This document shows positions 58,901 through 64,000 of a stretch of 64,000 nt of DNA, in pieces; the first letter of the stretch is position 1, and each line of letters begins with the position of its first letter. The notes below the pieces were generated by a model. That model was not told where the DNA came from. It saw nothing but the letters and a program-made list of their open reading frames with translations, and did no database searches. The position numbers and the translations under genes were made by a program. Location of the stretch: positions 26,950,297-27,014,296 of the forward strand of contig OY294068.1 in NCBI GenBank assembly GCA_958510875.1. The letters are read 5' to 3'. Origin of the DNA: Endomychus coccineus. Its lineage: Eukaryota; Arthropoda; Insecta; Coleoptera; Endomychidae.

Positions 58901-61900
58901 AAAATATAAATGCTGATATAATAATAGAATAGAAATGGTTTTCATTATCATAGAATCAATTCTATTTTAGCAACCTTTCAGTGTCTCATGGTCAACCGGG
59001 TTCGCATTTATTAATATAAAATAAATTACTATTTACCATAGAATTGGCGAGTTTTATGTATTACATATTTATAATAGAAAATATATCAACAAACTTTAAT
59101 TTTGCCACTGTAAGAAATTAACGAATGTCCAGTGATTATATGATAAAAGAAAAAATACTAATAGTATGTTACATTGAAGTGACACTTCCCCATTCATCTA
59201 AATATATCCATTTTAAACAAACGTATTTAAGGATAATTTTCTTCCCTTTACCTAAACGCCCGAAGAGTGTGAGAGAACTCACGTGACCCTCATCTCCAAA
59301 GCGGGTAAGAAGAGGTATGTAAGTGTCAAAAATTACAGGCCTATATGCCTTACGTCGTTTTTGTTGAAGACTTTAGAGAGGCTTATAGACTGGTATCTCA
59401 AGGTAGGACCTCTGAAGCAGGAACTGCATACTTATTAGATGAGCAGATCTGTCGAGACGGCCCTGCACTCGGCTGTTGGCTTTATAGAGCAGCAGCAGAA
59501 GTGGAAGGGACTAAGAGAGTCTGCATTGTTGCCCTCTTGGACGTAGAGGGGGCCTTTAACAAGACCTCTATGACCTAAACAAACGTCGGAGAGGCATGGT
59601 ATCCCGCGGGTGGATTATAAACACCCTTGAAGGTAGAGACCTTTCCACGACGTGGCAAGGTTATACTCTGAAAGGATTGATATCAGAAGGGTGTCCACAG
59701 GGAAAGAAACTCTCCCTCCATTTATGGAGTTGGATCGTGGAAGAGGTACTAGTGAGGTTGAACTGCTGTTATTAAGGCGGTAGGTTTTGCGGATGACATC
59801 GCCATACCCTCCAGCGGAACCTACGAGGGTACCTTGCAAATTACAGAAAGTTGGTGTAGAGAAAACAAACTCTCCATGCAGCTAGAGAAAATTGCCATTA
59901 TCATCTTCTTCAGAAGGTGAAAAATCGAGCCTCTGAAGATGGTAATCGGTGGCAAGTCAATTGACCTGGACAAAAAACCACTCTGGTAGAAGCAACTGAA
60001 AACTAGGTGCCAAAATGCTATGCTAACATTTTGGCAATGTAAGAGAACAATTGGCATGAAGTGGGGTTTGGGGCCTAAGCAGTTGATGTGGATTTACTCA
60101 GCAATTATTATCCCAAGACTCAGTTATGCAGTTCTCGTATGATGGAAAAGAGCAGAACTCGTTATAAACTTCTGGACAGGAACTCTTCATCAGAGGCATT
60201 ACATCCACGAGGAAGAATACACCCACTGCAGCATTAAGGGCTTTACTGGACTCGAAATTATGGCGGTCTACTGGCTTAACTACAGAGAAGGATTACAGAT
60301 CAATTCCGTCTTATTAGGGGGCAGTAGGAAAAAGTAACACTCCCTTCTGTATGAAATGCATGGGAAACAAAGTGGAGTCGTCAATCCACTTTGAAATACA
60401 GATCTTAGGATTCTATCGAGCAGCGGGGTATCTCAATACCCCCTGAAAAACGTAGCAGGGAGTACAAGGGTCTTTGGCTAAGTGCACTGAACTTTTTATT
60501 GAGAACGCTACCATCTCAACCAATACAAAAATACCTTCAAATAAATCTAACGCAAAAAATTAATTATCTTTGAGGGATGAACATTTCAAATCGATTTATT
60601 GTAGTCGAAAAGCAAAAATGGGAAACTACGAGCAAAATAGTGGTTTCTTGTCAGTTTTAGACGAAATTTACATTCCCTATATATTTGCCAGCCCAAAACA
60701 AATTACACTTTTACCCTTTTTTGCAGATCTGTTCGACCACGAGACTCGATTTATCAATTATTCTGCTCTTCGCCTTATTATCTAATGAATTGATTTACCA
60801 TCATCCGTATGAGCATGAGCATCCAGTAGCACCGAATAACAGGTGCAAGTCCTAGTCTTCTTTGTATATACACATTCTCTCAAGGTTTGCAGTCTATTCA
60901 TGTGTATCACGGTGGTTGTTATAGTTACCAATACACAAGTTAAGGCACAAAGCAAACAACATAATCCGCCTACTTTTATCTGAAAACCAAAATTTTATCA
61001 GATTGCTAGCATGGCTTCCGTGAAAAACAATCAGCAGCATTTTTAATTGGAATCAATGCGATAAAGACGCCTTGTGATGATATATATAATTTTAAGAAAT
61101 CACGTTTCAGACATTGATACGTCTTCTGATGATGGTCGTGAGACCGAAACGTACGTAAAGACGAAAATAATAAGCGTATGAGTTAGTATGACCTATTTTC
61201 CAAGAATTTATATATAATTCATTCCTAAGTCAAGAATCATCATTAAACCAATGTATTTTTTGTTTCATTGAATTGTCGTCAAAAGTTCATTATTCTCATT
61301 ATGCAAAAGCTTCTGATTGTCCTCGGTGATAACTCGGTACATAATAAATCACCCTATATATTTTATGTAATTCATAGTTGTTCTTGTTATTTAGGTTCTT
61401 ATAGTTAATAGCAATAAAATCAATCTTGATTTTGACGTTTCGATAGTTTATTGCCACCTGTATCAGAATATAGTTCTTTTTATTAGTATTTCCATGTAAT
61501 TTAGCTGTAATTGATGGCTATGCGTCTGCAGCCGACTTGCTTATTAAAATACAATAAAAAAACTGCAGGAAACATTGAAGGTAGTGTATAAGGCAATATT
61601 ATGAGAAAATGTTATGGTATCATGTAATTGCTTGAAGTATATGGCCAATTATTAATTTGGTTTTTAGAATGATTCAATAGATTAAATTTACTTTTCTGTA
61701 TCAATTGAATAGTTAAATATGCTATTTTATTTTCACATTTCAAGGTAGTAATAGTTTAATATTTATGTGCATTTGATTTCATTTCAAAAGACTATAATTC
61801 AATTCAATAAAAAATTAAATCTAAGTCAAGGAGATTAGTATATGGATATGATCGTTTAAGCATCAGATTGTGATCTGTCGTCCAGACATAAACTCATTAT

Positions 61901-62330
61901 TTTTAAATTTCTTTAATTCGTGTTATTATGTAAACAGTTTAGTCTAACCTAACCTATCTTAACTAATTTAAATCAACGGTTAATTTTAAAACATAAAAGT
62001 CAACGTACTCACCAAATAATTATTTCTGTACTTCCTTCTAGATAAAATCATTATAAGTATACCAGTTAATATTAACTGAAAATAAAACATAAACATTATC
62101 AAATTAAGATGAAATTAGTTGATGAAGTTAACTACAAATTGAATTATTACCATTGTTGCAGGTACAAAAGTTGGAATTGTTTCAAAGTAGCTTAGAGTTG
62201 ATGTCAGGGATCGCAAAAGGAAATACACCGTCAAAAATAAGGATCCTAGAATGGTTACCAATCCACCACATACCGTACACCAGAATATATATTTCTTTGA
62301 CTCCCCACTGGTGGAATTGGCTGAAAACAA
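51645..62330 (-). CDS. Four-pass membrane protein, ENTREP/FAM189-like, 8 coding exons
   Basis: Assembled as complement(join(51645..52977, 55706..55930, 57577..57738, 58245..58457, 58752..58896, 60799..60979, 62013..62075, 62151..62330)). The CDS is 2502 nt, giving 833 residues. All introns are GT-AG and in phase. Membrane segments are at about residues 15-39, 54-71, 84-106 and 168-189. A Cys-rich loop between TM3 and TM4 includes TRTCTCYSVLLDAH and DCEVIHGELYTCLRTMFG. Next come SHEKKKMYWEQLELRC, CSCCEECRYPP, a PPPPY motif near residue 370, and SEVYFADVSSCC near residue 560. Four helices plus PPxY motifs in a long tail fit the ENTREP (FAM189) family, in which PY motifs recruit HECT ubiquitin ligases. 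That family assignment is from memory. The start may be further upstream: a TTTTCAG acceptor overlaps the chosen ATG. Confidence 0.75.
53230..54355 (-). pseudogene. R1-like non-LTR ORF2 C-terminus with RNase H, in intron 7
   Basis: Minus frames: WVNKDSKTGESSGARVYSCT and VPVGAHVIVFQAEVG (RNase H start), LVLQCRQTLVELARTSASM, then IADGL-type sequence MADGLVNRGSLGTPS. Upstream pieces (NGGYDDRPHWGSLRSC) are the RT thumb. Frameshifts throughout. Confidence 0.6.
54360..55130 (+). pseudogene. R1-like non-LTR 3' end, opposite orientation
   Basis: Plus frames: WHERECSCR and DLSKGGSQG-like RNase H sequence, then TGLPTGHSLLNRYLHLLEIV, then DDPDCSKRGEGPK, the usual Cys knuckle region. The 3' tail is shared with 32590-32800. 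It is tail-opposed to the minus copy at 53230-54355. Confidence 0.55.
55131..55705. other. ENTREP-like intron 7 remainder
   Basis: AT-rich intronic sequence. No gene or repeat recognised. Confidence 0.4.
55706..55930 (-). CDS. ENTREP-like exon 7 (PPPPY motif)
   Basis: The acceptor is TTGTTACAG and the donor GTAAAC; length 225 nt. It encodes a Ser/Tyr-rich stretch ending GVYVWGPPPPYSNPNSPARR. PPPPY is a consensus WW-domain ligand, expected to bind Nedd4-type ligases if the family call holds. Confidence 0.75.
56522..56565 (-). ncRNA. Degenerate hammerhead motif
   Basis: CUGUUGA replaces CUGAUGA and the stem III region is altered (GAAACGAAUGUAAA). It is probably inactive. With the plus copy at 57185 it forms an inverted pair about 620 bp apart. 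Confidence 0.5.
57185..57228 (+). ncRNA. Hammerhead motif, near-intact copy
   Basis: Same layout as the copy at 61120. Stem I CGUCUU/AAGAUG includes one G-U pair, and the CUGAUGA and GAAAC cores are kept. Stem II is GAUC/GACC with one A-C mismatch. It lies in intron 6 of the ENTREP-like gene, antisense to it. Confidence 0.6.
57577..57738 (-). CDS. ENTREP-like exon 6
   Basis: The acceptor is GAACCGTAG and the donor GTAAAT; length 162 nt. The only open frame consistent with both neighbours reads FWTPGRIGNFYSPNPGDVP, then a Ser/Arg-rich stretch. It is predicted to be cytoplasmic. Confidence 0.72.
58245..58457 (-). CDS. ENTREP-like exon 5 (juxtamembrane, Cys cluster)
   Basis: The acceptor is TGTTATAG and the donor GTAATT; length 213 nt. 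It encodes HEKKKMYWEQLELRCRSFY and a CSCCEEC cluster followed by YPPLSVGPQVYPW. The cluster could be palmitoylated or metal-binding, but nothing in the sequence settles this. Confidence 0.78.
58752..58896 (-). CDS. ENTREP-like exon 4 (loop and TM4)
   Basis: The acceptor is ATTTTTCAG and the donor GTGAGT; length 145 nt. It encodes DSTPDCEVIHGELYTCLR followed by TM4 (MFGISVSGILVCIFSCMLMY). Confidence 0.78.
59225..60540 (+). pseudogene. R1-like non-LTR RT relic, in intron 3
   Basis: Many short plus frames line up with an RT: THVTLISKAGKKRYVSVKNY, RPICL, FLLKTLERLIDWYL, SRSVETALHSAVG, VALLDVEGAFNKTS, then FADD-like GFADDIA and FIRGITSTRKNTPTAALRAL. Frameshifts and stops are frequent. It lies between exons 3 and 4 of the ENTREP-like gene, which is on the other strand. 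Confidence 0.65.
60799..60979 (-). CDS. ENTREP-like exon 3 (TM3 and Cys loop)
   Basis: The acceptor is GGTTTTCAG and the donor GTAAAT; length 181 nt. It encodes TM3 (GGLCCLLCALTCVLVTI), then RECVYTKKTRTCTC. It ends in phase 1, and exon 4 completes Gly. Confidence 0.78.
61120..61163 (+). ncRNA. Hammerhead ribozyme motif, type I, all core elements present
   Basis: In order: CGUCUU, the core CUGAUGA, an unpaired U, stem II GGUC-GUGA-GACC, GAAA, a minimal stem III (C GUAC G closing onto A-U), then A17 and AAGACG. CGUCUU pairs perfectly with AAGACG as a 6-bp stem I. Predicted cleavage is between 61157 and 61158. Hammerheads with very short stem III are known from Penelope-like elements. This one lies in intron 2 of the ENTREP-like gene, antisense to it. 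Downstream sequence (AATAATAAGCG... CCTATTTTCCAAG) is shared with other copies in the window. Confidence 0.72.
61164..62012. other. ENTREP-like intron 2 remainder
   Basis: After the hammerhead motif the PLE-type tail continues to about 61250 (AAGTCAAGAATCATCATTAA). Beyond this there is nothing recognisable. Confidence 0.4.
62013..62075 (-). CDS. ENTREP-like exon 2 (TM2)
   Basis: A 63-nt micro-exon with acceptor TATTTTCAG and donor GTGAGT. It encodes LILTGILIMILSRRKYRNNY, the second half of TM2 plus a basic cytoplasmic turn. The intron to exon 1 is only 75 nt. Confidence 0.75.
62151..62330 (-). CDS. ENTREP-like exon 1 (TM1)
   Basis: It encodes MFSANSTSGESKK followed by TM1 (IFWCTVCGGLVTILGSLFL). 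The donor is ATG|GTAATA. The first codons overlap a good acceptor (GTTGTTTTCAG). The true exon could therefore start at 62320, with the initiator codon in an upstream exon, perhaps beyond 64000. Confidence 0.7.
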
Positions 62331-62662
62331 CCACCATTTATTTTAATAACTCAATTGATTTCACTTATTTCTAATATTATAAAAAATAAAAATACAATTA
62401 CTTAAATATTACTAAGTAAGTATTAAACCGTTGATTGGAATTTATCCTTTATCAAAATATACAATATGATCAACGAGAAAAAATATAGACATTTATTAAT
62501 CAAAACTACAATTTACTATAGAAACAGAAAAGAAACAAATTCATTTCCTCTAACTCACTCTGATGAATAAAACAAAAATCTCCACAAATTCATTTTGATA
62601 TACAAAACAACGTGATCTGACAGATATTCAAATTATAATGGAATACTCTCGAACAACTATAA

Positions 62663-62965
62663 AATAGTAGAAGCATCGATCTTCTAATCACTGTGGCTGC
62701 CGGTCGCGGGTTCGAATCCAGCGACTGCGGAACTTTTCCGATGGCCCGAGAAAGTGATGCGGCAAGATAAAATGGGCTGCCAAGCCCAAGTGTCATCGAG
62801 ACTGCCCTGGTTGCAGGATTGAGCCTACCACACGAGGTGGAGTGTTTAGTGGGTATATTTGAGGTGATTAAGTTAGGGACTCAGGGACTCCCACACTACC
62901 TTATGGGATAGAACAGGACCATAAGGTGCCCAGAAAGGGTTGCAACCACCTCCCCCCCCCCCAAA
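62663..62965. repeat. SINE-like repeat with a tRNA-type B box
   Basis: GCGGGTTCGAATCCAGCGAC at 62706 contains a perfect B box (GGTTCGAATCC). The upstream part could be a decayed A box. A GC-richer body follows, ending in a run of C then A near 62952-62970. It does not fold as a complete tRNA by eye. Polarity is probably plus. Confidence 0.45.
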
Positions 62966-63159
62966 AAAAACTGTAAAATAAATAACGTAACAGGTTTAGC
63001 TGATCGAGCAATCATTTTGACTGATCCTGAATTTCGCAAATCCGCAATATGCAAAGCAAAAACTATCTTCACAGAAATCAAAGGTCATAAGTATCAAACA
63101 TGAAATACGAGAACAACACCAAACATAAATTCAATTAAATGAGGAGAATATTTTTGGAA

Positions 63160-64000
63160 AACCTAAATTACGTTTACTTCAAAACTGACATAAATAGTAC
63201 GCAGGTAAACATAAAATTCGTGTACGGTATTCGTCACATGGAATTCTGAAGTATTTGAAGGTAATGACTCTGATTTGGTTAGTTGGCTACGTTCCAATTT
63301 CCTTTTTTGTTTAGAAATTAAATTATTGATCAAAGATTTGTGGTAACCATTGTCCAAAACAATTGGCTGAAGCTTCTCAACTTCGTTGTTATGATTTTGC
63401 TGGCTCAAAGGTGTAGCTGAATCCGCCGGGGTAAACCTATTTGTTTAAGTGGGTTTTCTGTATATGTCGAAAGTGTGATTAACATCTTTTATAATGTCAA
63501 TATCCAGGAAAGGAAGCTGATTATCTGTTTCCATTTCGACAGTGAATCTCAGTGAATCAAATTGGCTATTAGGCGTGTTCAAAAAGCCATGTAAATCTAA
63601 ATCTTTACTTGTAATCGCGAAAATGTTGTCAACATATCTTTACTAAACTTTTAGAAACTGAATCGAATTTGATTTCAAGTTCGCTTAGAAAAATATTGAC
63701 CAAAAAAGGAGAGAGAGAGTGAATTTTGCTCCATACATAAAGATGTAAAGATCACGTATTCTGTGCAGTTTCTATCGGGGATATTTATATTTGAAAGCCA
63801 TTTCTTGAGAATGTTTATCGACTCAGAGATTGGAGTGTTTGTACCTATATAATGAAGCAACATCAAATGAAATGAGAGTATCACCAGGTTCAAGTTTGTA
63901 ATCTTTCAATTTTGCAATAAGTTCCAGAGAATTTTTCACAGACAAACTTGGTGCGGCTTGGAAGTTGCTAAATTCCTTCACCAACCATTCTGCTATGTTA
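63160..64000 (-). mobile_element. PLE reverse transcriptase, running off the window end
   Basis: Minus frames from the window edge: AEWLVKEFSNFQAAPSLSVK, NSLELIAKLKDYKLEPGDTL, ISFDVASLY (RT motif A), then after frameshifts VDNIFAITSKDLDLHGFL (the YVDD-like box is decayed), FTVEMETDNQLPFLDIDIIK and DIYRKPT. The frame 63408-63163 (NGYHKSLINNLISKQKRKLE) is the connector to the GIY-YIG part, which is not reached. The 5' part lies beyond 64000. Confidence 0.65.

Noticed and set aside
62320..62330. ATG at 62330 as the certain start of the ENTREP-like protein
   Set aside because: The start overlaps a TTTTCAG acceptor, so a further upstream exon is equally possible. Kept only as a provisional start.
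62690..62730. tRNA gene
   Set aside because: Only the B box is good. The acceptor and D arms do not fold by eye, and the downstream body indicates a SINE.

Overview
The window looks like an AT-rich insect nuclear genome, possibly a beetle, although the order is not proven. The evidence is spliced genes with GT-AG introns, a secreted double-CUB protein of a type familiar from insects, and dense mariner, hAT, THAP-type, Helentron-like, Penelope-like (PLE) and non-LTR debris. I see no bacterial operons, rRNA or CRISPR. Most long open frames are shadows or transposon relics.

Two host genes could be assembled exon by exon on the minus strand. The first (43355 down to 21841, 8 coding exons, 389 codons) encodes a signal peptide, a short cysteine-rich module and two CUB-like domains. 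A TATA-like box and an arthropod initiator sit just upstream. The second (62330 down to 51645, 8 coding exons, 833 codons) encodes a four-pass membrane protein with a long cytoplasmic tail carrying a PPPPY motif. It most resembles the ENTREP/FAM189 family. In both genes every intron is GT-AG and all codon phases agree, which is strong internal evidence. Their introns are filled with transposons.

Layout: 1-2.3 kb holds a duplicated repeat and a pogo-type transposase relic. 3.4-4.4 and 12.2-13.2 kb hold two copies of a long-TIR MITE. 6.7-8.2 kb is the second copy of the 0.4-1.3 kb repeat, interrupted by a 619-bp MITE with an 8-bp target duplication. 9.9-11.1 kb is a THAP-domain transposon derivative, and a second copy lies inside a mariner at 23.4-25.9 kb. 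13.2-14.5 kb has two head-to-head PLE pieces. 15-18.2 kb has a hAT tail, a jockey-like RT split by a Helentron-type endonuclease piece, and GC-rich repeat debris. 19.4-21.2 kb has an inverted hammerhead-bearing repeat and a mariner relic. 21.8-43.4 kb is the CUB gene with nested PLE, R4/Dong-like, mariner, CR1-like and DUF4817-type elements and a perfect 354-bp palindrome. 43.4-51.6 kb is intergenic and repeat-rich, with one uncertain membrane-protein exon. 51.6-62.3 kb is the ENTREP-like gene. 62.6-64 kb has a SINE-like repeat and a PLE running off the end.

The most interesting signal is a dispersed set of hammerhead-ribozyme motifs attached to Penelope-like sequence. One copy (61120-61163) keeps the whole type I fold. 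Several others sit in sense orientation inside introns of the CUB gene. The second is an R4/Dong-like endonuclease fragment flanked on both sides by (TA)n and nested inside a PLE. The third is the perfect palindrome built around a (TA)n core.
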